Shown here in pieces: positions 51,444-59,416 of a DNA stretch of 64,000 nucleotides. Every line of letters begins with the position of its first letter. The stretch's first letter is position 1. Location of the stretch: positions 124,001 through 188,000 of the forward strand of contig JAJECX010000042.1 of the NCBI GenBank assembly GCA_022821805.1, read 5' to 3'. The position numbers were made by a program, and so were the translations under genes. Source of the stretch: Anaerolineae bacterium (GTDB lineage Bacteria; Chloroflexota; Anaerolineae; Aggregatilineales; Phototrophicaceae). The notes below the pieces were generated by a model that worked only from the letters and a program-made list of their open reading frames with translations, was not told the origin of the DNA and did no database searches.

Positions 51444-52874
51444 ATGCGCAATCTCGTTCTTTGTTTCCTTATATTCGTCACTTCGCTTACAATTCTGGCG
51501 CACGGCGATAAAGACCATGATGATGACGACGTAGAATCGATTGACGTCAGCGCCGTGAGCGTACCGGAACATCCCACCTATCACGAGCATGTTCGACCGA
51601 TAATTGAAGCCAACTGCGCCGCCTGCCATTCCGATGGGCAGATCGCTGGCTATGCCCCGCTTACTTCGGCGGACGATGTCGTTTGGGCGGCGCAAGACAT
51701 CAAGTTTCACGTCGTCAGCGGGCTGATGCCGCCATGGATGCCATCGCGGGCAAACCTGCCGCTGAAGAACGACCGCAGCTTGTCCGACGAAGAAATCGCG
51801 ATTATCGCCGCCTGGGCCGACGCCGGCACCGCGCTGGGCGACCCGCATGATTACGCGCCTTCCGCGACCGACGGATTCGACTTCGTCGAGATTCGCGCCG
51901 ACCTGGTTTTGCAGCTGGAAGAAGCCTATGCGCCGGTCGACGATGCGCTAGACGACTATCGCTGCTTCGCATTTCCGCTGGATTTAGAGTCGTCTCAATT
52001 CATCACCGGGTACGAATTCATCCCCGATGTCGCGGAAATGGCGCATCATGGTATCGTCTATCTGCTCGACGCGGAATTGCAAACCGAGATTGACGCGCTG
52101 TCTTATAGCGATGGTCGACCAGGCTGGTCCTGTTACGGTGGCGTTGGTCTATCGGGCAGTGGCGATATGATCGCAACCTGGACGCCGGGCGCCTTCGCTG
52201 TGCAGTTTCCGGAGGGCACGGGTTACTTGATCGAGTCGGGCCAAATTGTCGTGCTTCAGATTCACTATAACTTATGGTCGACGCGGCAACCGGACCGCAC
52301 GCACGTTAATCTCCAGCTAGCGGGAGCTGACGCCGGCTTGAAAGAGTTGTGGACCATCCCATTAAACGCGCCGGTGGAGATCCCCTGCCCCAGCGGTATC
52401 GAGGGACCTCAGTGCGAGCGCGAAAACGCTATCAAGCGGATCGCCGAGCTTTACGGCGAAGAATTGAGCGAATTGCCAGATAAACGCCTGCGCCGCTGCC
52501 GCCAGACGCTGGACGACTACGCCGGGAACACGGGCGAAAACGCAAGGACCTTCTGCGATTATCCGTCACCCTTTGCCGAGCCCTTGACGGTTTACGGTGT
52601 ATTGGGTCATATGCACGAACTTGGACGCAGCTTCCGCATGGAGTTGAATCCGGGAGGAGATAATTCGCTGCTGCTGCTGGATATCCCGCGCTGGGATTTC
52701 CATTGGCAAGACCGCTATCAGTTTATCGAGCCCGTGCAGATCGCCTTCGGCAGTACGCTGCGCATGTCCTGCACTTGGGACAATTCGCTGTCGGATGACC
52801 CGCGCTATGTAGTCTGGGGCGAGGGGACAAGCGACGAGATGTGCTTCGGGACAGTGCTGGCGCTGAAGCCGTAG
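51444..52874 (+). CDS. Secreted protein with CxxCH motif and copper type II monooxygenase-like (PHM/DBH) domain
   Basis: 476 residues with a signal peptide ending at about residue 19 and then a His/Asp-rich stretch (HGDKDHDDDD). CAACH (Cys58, Cys61, His62) indicates a covalent c-type haem, with candidate Met ligand in GLMPPWMP. The rest follows the peptidylglycine monooxygenase pattern: His200-His201 (AHHGIVY), His273 (QIHYNLW), His388-Met-His390 (GHMHELGRSF) and Met440. These match the order of the CuH (His, His, His) and CuM (His-x-His, Met) ligands. The enzyme would be extracytoplasmic. Substrate is unknown. It starts 27 bp after the SDR gene with a GGAG site. Confidence 0.78.
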   Translation: MRNLVLCFLIFVTSLTILAHGDKDHDDDDVESIDVSAVSVPEHPTYHEHVRPIIEANCAACHSDGQIAGYAPLTSADDVVWAAQDIKFHVVSGLMPPWMPSRANLPLKNDRSLSDEEIAIIAAWADAGTALGDPHDYAPSATDGFDFVEIRADLVLQLEEAYAPVDDALDDYRCFAFPLDLESSQFITGYEFIPDVAEMAHHGIVYLLDAELQTEIDALSYSDGRPGWSCYGGVGLSGSGDMIATWTPGAFAVQFPEGTGYLIESGQIVVLQIHYNLWSTRQPDRTHVNLQLAGADAGLKELWTIPLNAPVEIPCPSGIEGPQCERENAIKRIAELYGEELSELPDKRLRRCRQTLDDYAGNTGENARTFCDYPSPFAEPLTVYGVLGHMHELGRSFRMELNPGGDNSLLLLDIPRWDFHWQDRYQFIEPVQIAFGSTLRMSCTWDNSLSDDPRYVVWGEGTSDEMCFGTVLALKP

Positions 52875-52878
52875 CGCT

Positions 52879-53532
52879 TCAATTCCCGAACAGGTTCATC
52901 ATATAGTCCGTCGAGATGCCCTGCGACTCCAGGTGGGTTTTGAGCTTGCGGCGCGCATCGTGGATGAGCTTGTAGAGGGCGTTGCGGTTGGTTCCCATAC
53001 GCTCAGCCAGCACATCCATCGGGATGCCCTTGAGGGCAACAGCAACAAGCGCCTGATACTGCCGCTCGGTCAGCGCTTCCTTCAGCGCCAATTCGATCTT
53101 TTCGAGGACATCATCGCGCTCCGCCACCTTCTCCGGCGTCGGCGAGGCGGTGGCTGCCAAGCGCGTCGAAACCGGCAGCAGGTCGCCATCAGCGGTCAAT
53201 TCATCGAGGCTGAAATCCTTGTAACGCGAGCGCCGCAAATCACTGATAGCCAAACGGATGGCGATCTTGGTCGCCCAAGTGGTGAACTGGCTCTCACCGC
53301 GGAAGTTGCTCAGGTTGTCCATAACGCGCAGGGTGGCGTCCTGCGCCAGGTCCTCCGCCATCTGCGCCAACTCCTGCTCAGCCAATCCGCGCAAGTCGCT
53401 GCGGTCCTGGCTGAGGTAGAAGTATATGCTACGCTGCAAGCGTTGAAGCAAATCGGCCAGGGCATCGGTCTGCGCCGCGTCGCCCTTTTGCCGCAAAGCC
53501 GCGATCCATTCTTCGTTCGTACGGTTGGTCAT
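52879..53532 (-). CDS. ECF-type RNA polymerase sigma factor
   Basis: 217 residues. Region 2 is DATLRVMDNLSNFRGESQFTTWATKIAIRLAISDLRR, with the usual FRGES-FTTW core. Region 4 is LTERQYQALVAVALKGIPMDVLAERMGTNRNALYKLIHDARRKLK, an HTH. The linker between them is long (about 45 residues). No anti-sigma factor gene is adjacent. It converges on the copper protein gene with a gap of 4 bp. Confidence 0.9.
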   Translation of the reverse strand: MTNRTNEEWIAALRQKGDAAQTDALADLLQRLQRSIYFYLSQDRSDLRGLAEQELAQMAEDLAQDATLRVMDNLSNFRGESQFTTWATKIAIRLAISDLRRSRYKDFSLDELTADGDLLPVSTRLAATASPTPEKVAERDDVLEKIELALKEALTERQYQALVAVALKGIPMDVLAERMGTNRNALYKLIHDARRKLKTHLESQGISTDYMMNLFGN

Positions 53533-53883
53533 TTTGGCGGTCGTCTAGTTGCGCTCGCGATATTACGCGCTTCAACCTTAATGATAAATGAATCAGGATG
53601 AATATACACCTGTGAAGCCTTAAGCGTCGGATTAGTTGGTCCGCATTCTGTGTTTGGCGAGGCGTATCGGCAGAACCAATTACATCATGCGAAATCTGTC
53701 AGAAAATCGATACCAAGGGTGGGCGAGCCACCGACTCGTCCGTACAATCTTTCTCTCAATTATGGCATTGCCATTCACTCAGCCGTTCTTCTCATTATGT
53801 TCTTGGATCTGTTGCGGCTGCTCTCTGAAATGAGCAATATATCACCATTTGGAGCGCCGCTGGGTCTTTCAAGGTGAGGCGGA
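53533..53883. other. 351-bp intergenic region upstream of ftsH
   Basis: It separates the divergent sigma-factor and ftsH genes. It contains one REP-like palindrome at 53721-53741 (GGGCGAGCCACCGACTCGTCC). TTGCGG and CAATAT (53811-53840) 17 bp apart may be an ftsH promoter. I see no RNA gene or further open frame worth calling. Confidence 0.5.
53721..53741. repeat. REP-like palindrome
   Basis: GGGCGAGCCACCGACTCGTCC followed by GTAC, with two stem mismatches, in the ftsH upstream region. Confidence 0.6.
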
Positions 53884-55857
53884 ATGACAAAACATGCTGA
53901 CCGCCGCCAGTCGAATATCGGAGATTCGCACATGAACAACCGCTCAGAGCCGCCCAAGCACGTGACCGAGGGCGGAAAAGATGGCAAGAAAAACAACGAT
54001 GGCGGCAAGTCGCCCTTTAGCAACCCCAATGCCCAGCGTATGTGGATCGTGCTCGGCATCATCGTCTTGGCGATGTCGCTGCTGGTTTTCAACGGTCGAG
54101 CGGCTTTTAACGCGGGGAGCGGCCTGCCGATCAATGAACTGGCGGACGATATCAGCCGCGGACGGGTCGACCGCGTCGAGGAGCGCGGCGGCACCGAGCT
54201 CAAGATCACCTACACCGACCAGACGACCAAGACCGCGTACAAGAGCCAATTTTCGGACTTCTACGAGCTAATGGGCGCGCTCAGCGTCTCGCAATCGGCG
54301 CTGGCGAATGTCAACTATGTGCCGCATCCGAGCGACGACACGCCTCATATCATCTTCCAGATTGTGCTCGGCGTCGTGCCGATCCTGATAATCGTCTGGT
54401 TCTTGTGGCGGATGATGCGCTCAATGCGCGCCGGTCAAGACCAGGCGATGAGCTTCGGCCGCAGCAAGCCGCGCGTCTCCCGCGATATGGAGCGACCGCA
54501 AGTGACCTTCAAGGATGTCGCCGGCGCCGAAGAAGCGAAAGAGGATCTGAAGGAGATTGTCGAATTCCTCAAAGAGCCGGAGAAATTCATCCGGCTTGGC
54601 GCGAGAGTGCCCAAGGGCGTGCTGATGGTGGGACCGCCGGGCACAGGCAAGACGCTGATGGCGCGCGCTGTTGCCGGGGAAGCCGGCGTGCCCTTCTTTA
54701 GCATCTCGGGATCGGAATTCGTTGAAATGTTCGTCGGTGTTGGCGCCAGCCGCGTCCGCGATCTATTCGAGCGCGCCAAGGCGGAAGCGCCAGCTATTGT
54801 TTTCGTCGACGAGATTGACGCGGTCGGGCGGCATCGCGGCGCTGGACTCGGCGGCGGGCATGACGAGCGCGAGCAGACACTGAATCAGATTCTGGTGGAG
54901 ATGGACGGCTTCGACAACGACACCAATATCATCATCGTCGCCGCCACCAATCGACCAGATATTCTGGATCCGGCGCTGCTGCGCCCTGGCCGTTTCGATC
55001 GCAAAGTGGTAATGGACAATCCCGATGTCAGAGGGCGGCAGGAGATCCTCAAGGTGCATTCGCGCGGCAAGCCCCTGGCGGGCGATGTCGATGTGGAAGC
55101 GCTGGCGAAAATCACCGCCGGTTTCAGCGGCGCCGACCTGGAGAACCTGGTGAACGAGGCGGCCATTTTGGCGGCGCGCCGCAACAAGAAATCCATCGGC
55201 ATGACCGAGATGCAGGAAGCGATGGAGCGTGTGGTGATGGGTCCCGAGCGCCGCAGCCGCGTCATCACGCCGGAAGAGAAAGAGAAGGTCGCCTACCACG
55301 AAGCCGGGCACGCACTGCTCTTCCACCTGCTGGACAATACCAGCCCGGTCCATAAGATTACGATAGTCTCGCGCGGGCGCGCCGGCGGCTACGTGATGCC
55401 GTTGCCCGATGGCGATGACATGCTGATCACGCGCGAGAAATTCGAAGACGATATTGTGGCGGCGATGGGCGGCCGGGCGGCGGAAGAGATCATCTACGAT
55501 CAGTTCACCACCGGCGCCAGCAACGACTTGCAGCAAGCCACGCGGATGGCGCGCGCGATGGTCACGCAATTCGGCATGAGCGACTTGCTGGGACCGCGCT
55601 CCTACGGCAATGGCGGCGGCGCCGTCTTCCTCGGTCGCGAAATCGCCGAGCAGCGCGATTACAGCGAGCATTACGCGCAGCAAATCGATGACGAGGTCAA
55701 GCGGATCTTACAGGCGGCTTACGAACGCGCCAAAGGTTTGCTGCTGGAGCGAAGAGCCAAGATGGACGAGCTGGTGCAGATTCTGATCGAGCGCGAGACG
55801 CTCAACGCTGAGGAGTTCGTCGAGATCATCGATGGTCCGGCGGCCACAGCGGCGTAG
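53884..55857 (+). CDS. ftsH: ATP-dependent zinc metalloprotease FtsH
   Basis: 657 residues. Hydrophilic N-terminus (1-50), first membrane segment 54-70, extracytoplasmic domain, second segment 157-176. AAA+ domain: Walker A GPPGTGKT (250-257), Walker [11 protein letters not shown], pore motif FVGVGA, arginine fingers in RPGRFDR. Protease zinc site His472-Glu473-x-x-His476 (HEAGH), with the third ligand Asp in ASNDLQQAT. FtsH degrades membrane and regulatory proteins. An ATG at 53932 is an alternative start; GAGGCGG precedes the ATG at 53884. Confidence 0.97.
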   Translation: MTKHADRRQSNIGDSHMNNRSEPPKHVTEGGKDGKKNNDGGKSPFSNPNAQRMWIVLGIIVLAMSLLVFNGRAAFNAGSGLPINELADDISRGRVDRVEERGGTELKITYTDQTTKTAYKSQFSDFYELMGALSVSQSALANVNYVPHPSDDTPHIIFQIVLGVVPILIIVWFLWRMMRSMRAGQDQAMSFGRSKPRVSRDMERPQVTFKDVAGAEEAKEDLKEIVEFLKEPEKFIRLGARVPKGVLMVGPPGTGKTLMARAVAGEAGVPFFSISGSEFVEMFVGVGASRVRDLFERAKAEAPAIVFVDEIDAVGRHRGAGLGGGHDEREQTLNQILVEMDGFDNDTNIIIVAATNRPDILDPALLRPGRFDRKVVMDNPDVRGRQEILKVHSRGKPLAGDVDVEALAKITAGFSGADLENLVNEAAILAARRNKKSIGMTEMQEAMERVVMGPERRSRVITPEEKEKVAYHEAGHALLFHLLDNTSPVHKITIVSRGRAGGYVMPLPDGDDMLITREKFEDDIVAAMGGRAAEEIIYDQFTTGASNDLQQATRMARAMVTQFGMSDLLGPRSYGNGGGAVFLGREIAEQRDYSEHYAQQIDDEVKRILQAAYERAKGLLLERRAKMDELVQILIERETLNAEEFVEIIDGPAATAA

Positions 55858-55880
55858 AAAAATCCATGCCATCGCTTTTG

Positions 55881-55908
55881 TAGGGGCGAGCCAGTGGCTC
55901 GCCCTTTT
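55881..55908 (+). terminator. REP-like palindrome likely acting as ftsH terminator
   Basis: GGGCGAGCCA-G-TGGCTCGCCC followed by TTTT, 27 bp after the ftsH stop. The stem is typical of the REP family; the T run gives a Rho-independent terminator on the plus strand. Confidence 0.65.
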
Positions 55909-56017
55909 CCGTATGCCTTACACTTCCTATTGAATCGTCGGATTGATAGAATCCGCACCTTGTTTACATTCAGTCTGTCATGCTATTCGCAAGAAAATCG
56001 GCAGGCAGGAGCAGAAC

Positions 56018-56497
56018 GTGGCGCAGCGCTTTATCAAGAAAGATGATTTTACGTATGATGTTTTTCTTTCTCACGCGTCAGAAGACAAAGACAATGTTGC
56101 GCGACCGCTAGCTGAGTTGCTCCAAGAGCGTGGGCTACGCGTCTGGTATGACGAATTTGAACTTAGAATCGGTGACAACCTGGTCGCAAAGTTGAACGCG
56201 GGAATCAGTGCAAGTCGCTTCGGCATCATCGTCTTGTCTCAGTCCTTCTTCGCCAAGCGCTGGACAAACTATGAATTGGACATGCTGGAACAACTGTGGG
56301 TGACTGAGGAGCGAATGCTCTTCCCTATATGGCACGGAATTGAAATGGAGCAGATCAGAGCTTACCGCGTCTTTCTTGCAAACCTCGTTGGCCGTAGCAC
56401 GGATACCTATGCCATTAAGGAGATCGCAAACGAGATTCATGAAATCATTATGGCATACTACGCGGGGCAGTTGGCAATGGGCAGTGATGTAGTATGA
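56018..56497 (+). CDS. TIR domain protein
   Basis: 159 residues from GTG 56018, with AGGAG six bases upstream; the open frame to 55943 starts at TTG without a ribosome site. Residues 12-150 are one TIR domain: YDVFLSHASEDKD (box 1), GLRVWYDEFELRIGDNL (BB loop), and Glu86 in WTNYELDML, the position of the catalytic Glu in NAD-cleaving TIR domains. No other domain is fused. Base composition is visibly more AT-rich than neighbouring ftsH and opp genes, suggesting transfer. It is followed by a DUF1883 gene. A role in defence or NAD signalling is inference. Confidence 0.85.
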   Translation: MAQRFIKKDDFTYDVFLSHASEDKDNVARPLAELLQERGLRVWYDEFELRIGDNLVAKLNAGISASRFGIIVLSQSFFAKRWTNYELDMLEQLWVTEERMLFPIWHGIEMEQIRAYRVFLANLVGRSTDTYAIKEIANEIHEIIMAYYAGQLAMGSDVV

Positions 56498-56600
56498 CTA
56501 TGTTCCTACGCAGCAATCATCGCCTGACTCGCTACGCCGAATTCAGCATAGAAGAATCTGTGTTACACTTGTGTCGAAAGAAGAGAAAGAACGTGATGCG

Positions 56601-56882
56601 ATGCAGTTCATCAAACACGATTTGGGGCAATTGTCAGGCGGCGAAATTGCCGAGATTACGATAACGAGCGCAGCAAATGTTCGCTTGCTGGACAGTCATA
56701 ACTTCCTTTTGTATCGCAGCGGACAGCGCCACAAATACAATGGCGGGCACTACAAACAGTCACCGGTACGGTTTGACATACCTCGCGCCGGGCATTGGTA
56801 TGTCGTTGTAGATTTAGGCGGTTATGCTGGAGAAGTGGGTTCGTCGATTCGCGTTATTTCCGGAGAAACTGTAATCGGCTGA
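56601..56882 (+). CDS. DUF1883 domain protein, partner of the TIR gene
   Basis: 93 residues from ATG 56601 (an in-frame GTG at 56571 is the alternative). MQFIKHDLGQLSGGEIAEITI, SANVRLLDSHNFLLYR, YNGGHYKQSPVRF and GHWYVVVDLGGYAGEV fit the beta-rich DUF1883 family. From memory, DUF1883 is found fused to TIR domains in some bacteria; here it is a separate gene about 100 bp downstream. DUF1883 may be a ligand-sensing or structural module; the function is unknown. Confidence 0.82.
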   Translation: MQFIKHDLGQLSGGEIAEITITSAANVRLLDSHNFLLYRSGQRHKYNGGHYKQSPVRFDIPRAGHWYVVVDLGGYAGEVGSSIRVISGETVIG

Positions 56883-56927
56883 GGCAACGACGCAACGGCT
56901 GCATTATTGCCGATAACCGCGTACCAC

Positions 56928-56954
56928 AAAAGGCGACCCATTTGGTCGCCTTTT
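56928..56954. terminator. Bidirectional terminator built on a REP-like palindrome
   Basis: AAAAGGCGACC-CATTT-GGTCGCCTTTT is a perfect inverted repeat with A and T tracts on both sides. It lies between the convergent DUF1883 gene (stop 56882) and OppF-like gene (stop 56994), so it can end transcription both ways. The core GGCGACC-GGTCGCC matches the REP-like family. Confidence 0.88.
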
Positions 56955-56993
56955 GACAATTCGCTTTATTGAGCTTCGCAACGCAACAGTTTG

Positions 56994-58022
56994 TTACGTC
57001 ACCCGATGGCAACTCACAAAGTGATCCGGGCGCGCCTCAATCAGCGGCGGATCCGGCTCCTCGAAACACAAATCGAAGCGCACCGGGCAGCGCGTATTGA
57101 AATTGCAGCCGGTCGGCGGATTGGCCGGGCTGGGCAGATCGCCGGAGATGATGATGCGCTGGCGGCTGTCCTCGACCTGCGGGTCGGGCACAGGCACGGC
57201 TGAGAGCAGCGCTTGCGTATATGGGTGCTGCGGGTTGTCGTAAACTTCATCCACCGGACCCAATTCAACGATCTTGCCGAGGTACATCACCGCGACGCGA
57301 TCGCAAATATGCCTCACCATGCTGAGGTCGTGGGCAATGAAGAGGTAGGTCAAGTTGAGCTCGTCTTGCAGCTCTTCCATCAGGTTGACCACCTGCGCCT
57401 GAATCGAGACATCAAGTGCCGAGATGGGCTCGTCGGCGACGATGAAGCTCGGCTCCAAAGCCAGCGCGCGCGCGATGCCGATGCGCTGTCGTTGACCGCC
57501 GGAGAATTCATGCGGGTAACGGTTGATGAAATAGGGGTTCAAGCCCACTTTTTCCATCAGCGCTTCCACATATTGTTGGCGTTCTTTCTTGTTGGAATAA
57601 ATCTTGTGGATTTGCAGCGGTTCGCTGACGATGCTGCCGACGGTCATACGCGGATTCAGCGAGGCGAAGGGATCCTGGAAGATGATCTGCATCCGGCGCC
57701 GCATCTGTCTCAGTTCATTGCCGCTCATCGTCGACAGCTCTTGACCCTCAAATCTGACACTGCCTTCGGTCGGGCGGTAAAGCTGCAAGATCGTCCGTCC
57801 GGTTGTGCTCTTGCCACAGCCAGATTCGCCGACCAAGCCAAGCGTCTCGCCGCGGATGACGTGAAAGCTGATGCCATCTACCGCGCGCACCGCCCCAACC
57901 TGCCGTTGAAAGACAATGCCCGCCGAGATGGGGAAGTATTTTTTCAGGTCGGTAACTTCGAGTATGACGTCGTTTTCGTCCAGGCTCTTGCGCTTTTCCC
58001 TCGCCATGACTTGACTAGACAT
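56994..58022 (-). CDS. oppF: Oligopeptide/dipeptide ABC transporter ATP-binding protein, OppF type
   Basis: 342 residues from ATG 58022, which overlaps the OppD stop by 8 nt; the frame to 58217 is the antisense-like shadow of oppD. Walker [10 protein letters not shown], signature [12 protein letters not shown], Walker [13 protein letters not shown]-loop IAHDLSM. The C-terminal oligopeptide HPY domain ([16 protein letters not shown]) has Cys residues that in this family can hold an Fe-S cluster. No permease or binding-protein genes are adjacent. Confidence 0.92.
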   Translation of the reverse strand: MSSQVMAREKRKSLDENDVILEVTDLKKYFPISAGIVFQRQVGAVRAVDGISFHVIRGETLGLVGESGCGKSTTGRTILQLYRPTEGSVRFEGQELSTMSGNELRQMRRRMQIIFQDPFASLNPRMTVGSIVSEPLQIHKIYSNKKERQQYVEALMEKVGLNPYFINRYPHEFSGGQRQRIGIARALALEPSFIVADEPISALDVSIQAQVVNLMEELQDELNLTYLFIAHDLSMVRHICDRVAVMYLGKIVELGPVDEVYDNPQHPYTQALLSAVPVPDPQVEDSRQRIIISGDLPSPANPPTGCNFNTRCPVRFDLCFEEPDPPLIEARPDHFVSCHRVT

Positions 58023-59040
58023 TTTCTGCCACCCCCTCGCGGATATCGGCCCAACATGACATGACGTGCGTGCCATCGCCACCGTCATCGGCGACGGTCT
58101 CCAGCGGCGGACGCTGATCCCAGCATTTCTCGAGATTGAATTCTTCGCGGACGTCGCAGCGCGGCGCAAAGGGACAGCCGCTCGGCTCGTTGCGCATATC
58201 CGGCGGCGAGCCTTCAATCTGCGTCAGCTTCTCTTCGCCGCTCGAATCCAGACGCGGCAGGGAACCGAGCAAGCCTTCCGTATAGGGGTGGCGGCTATCG
58301 CCAAAGACCTCATGCGATGAGCCTGACTCCATAATCCGACCGCCATACATCACTTGAATGCGATCGGCGATGCCGGCGACCACACCGAGATCGTGCGTGA
58401 TCCAAATCATAGCCATGTTGAATTCATCCTTGAGCTGCTTGACCAACTCAATGATCTGCGCCTGAATCGTCACATCAAGCGCGGTAGTCGGCTCATCGGC
58501 GATCAGCAGTTTGGGATTGCATGACAAGCCCATGGCGATCATCACGCGTTGGCGCATGCCGCCAGAGAATTGGTGCGGATAATCGTCCAGCCGCCGATAG
58601 GCATCCGGGATGCCGACCATATCGAGCAGATCGGCCGCCCGCTTGCGCGACTGCGATGTATTCATGCCTTCGTGAAGCTTCAACGATTCAGTGATCTGCG
58701 TGCCGATGGTCAGCACCGGATTCAGCGAGGTCATCGGATCCTGGAAGATCATCGCGATTTCCTTGCCGCGGATCAGTCGCATCTGGTCCGGCTTCAGCGT
58801 AAGGAGGTCGCGCCCTTCAAACATGACCGTTCCCGATTCAACCTTGCCGGGCGGGCTGGGGATCAAACCCATCAGCGCGAGCGAACTCACGCTCTTGCCG
58901 CTGCCGCTCTCGCCGACGATACCCAGCGTCTCGCCCTCTTCCAGTTCGAAGGATACGCCGTTAACCGCATAGACGGTGCCTTCTTGCGTGTAAAACCTGA
59001 CGATCAGATCTTTGACATCCAGTAGAACGCTCAAAGTCAT
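58015..59040 (-). CDS. oppD: Oligopeptide/dipeptide ABC transporter ATP-binding protein, OppD type
   Basis: 341 residues. Walker [10 protein letters not shown], signature [12 protein letters not shown], Walker [13 protein letters not shown]-terminal HPY domain contains [14 protein letters not shown] is only two bases before ATG 59040, so initiation at TTG codon 3 is possible. It is translationally coupled to oppF. Together they would energise a peptide importer whose membrane subunits lie elsewhere. Confidence 0.92.
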   Translation of the reverse strand: MTLSVLLDVKDLIVRFYTQEGTVYAVNGVSFELEEGETLGIVGESGSGKSVSSLALMGLIPSPPGKVESGTVMFEGRDLLTLKPDQMRLIRGKEIAMIFQDPMTSLNPVLTIGTQITESLKLHEGMNTSQSRKRAADLLDMVGIPDAYRRLDDYPHQFSGGMRQRVMIAMGLSCNPKLLIADEPTTALDVTIQAQIIELVKQLKDEFNMAMIWITHDLGVVAGIADRIQVMYGGRIMESGSSHEVFGDSRHPYTEGLLGSLPRLDSSGEEKLTQIEGSPPDMRNEPSGCPFAPRCDVREEFNLEKCWDQRPPLETVADDGGDGTHVMSCWADIREGVAENV

Positions 59041-59416
59041 AACCTCCTAATGCAACAAAGTCTCTTATTGAACTGCTGATTGGCAAGAGAGACTATCGAA
59101 CGTTTGAAACCGCCAGCAATCTCAGCGCCACGGAAGTAAAGCCGCAAGCCAGGCTCGCTGCTGAATCTCACGATTCCGCCTTGAACAGGGATACAGACAA
59201 GCCACCCTAATCAATTTCGAACTGGAATAATGTTACCAGACATCCCACATGTTTACCAACATTTCATGAAATCGACCGCATGGTTAATTCTGCGCGACGC
59301 TGACGATACCGCTGATTCGTCTCCCGCAGGCGCGCGGAAGTCAGCGCGGGAACACTGAACACGAAGCAAACGGCAAACATTCCACTCGCGCGAATCAAGT
59401 TTGATTGCGAGCTTGC
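59041..59416. other. 376-bp intergenic region with an epimerase-gene remnant
   Basis: The region separates oppD from the GT-C-like gene. At about 59270-59355 on the minus strand it has a decayed copy of the C-terminus of an NAD-dependent epimerase gene. Elsewhere I see only AT-rich sequence with no clear promoter or RNA gene. Confidence 0.55.
59270..59355 (-). pseudogene. Remnant of a GDP-fucose-synthase-like 3' end
   Basis: Minus-strand sequence here aligns with codons for [19 protein letters not shown] near 61985-62035 of the intact epimerase gene, reading RADFRA, a frameshift, then LRETNQRYR. Similarity is plain at DNA level (CGCTGACTTCCGCGCG and GGGAGACG blocks) but includes indels, so it is a relic. 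Confidence 0.5.

Noticed and set aside
56994..59040. OppD/OppF as the missing ATPases of the CUT1 importers
   Set aside because: They carry the oligopeptide C-terminal domain, not the regulatory beta domain of MalK/UgpC-type proteins.
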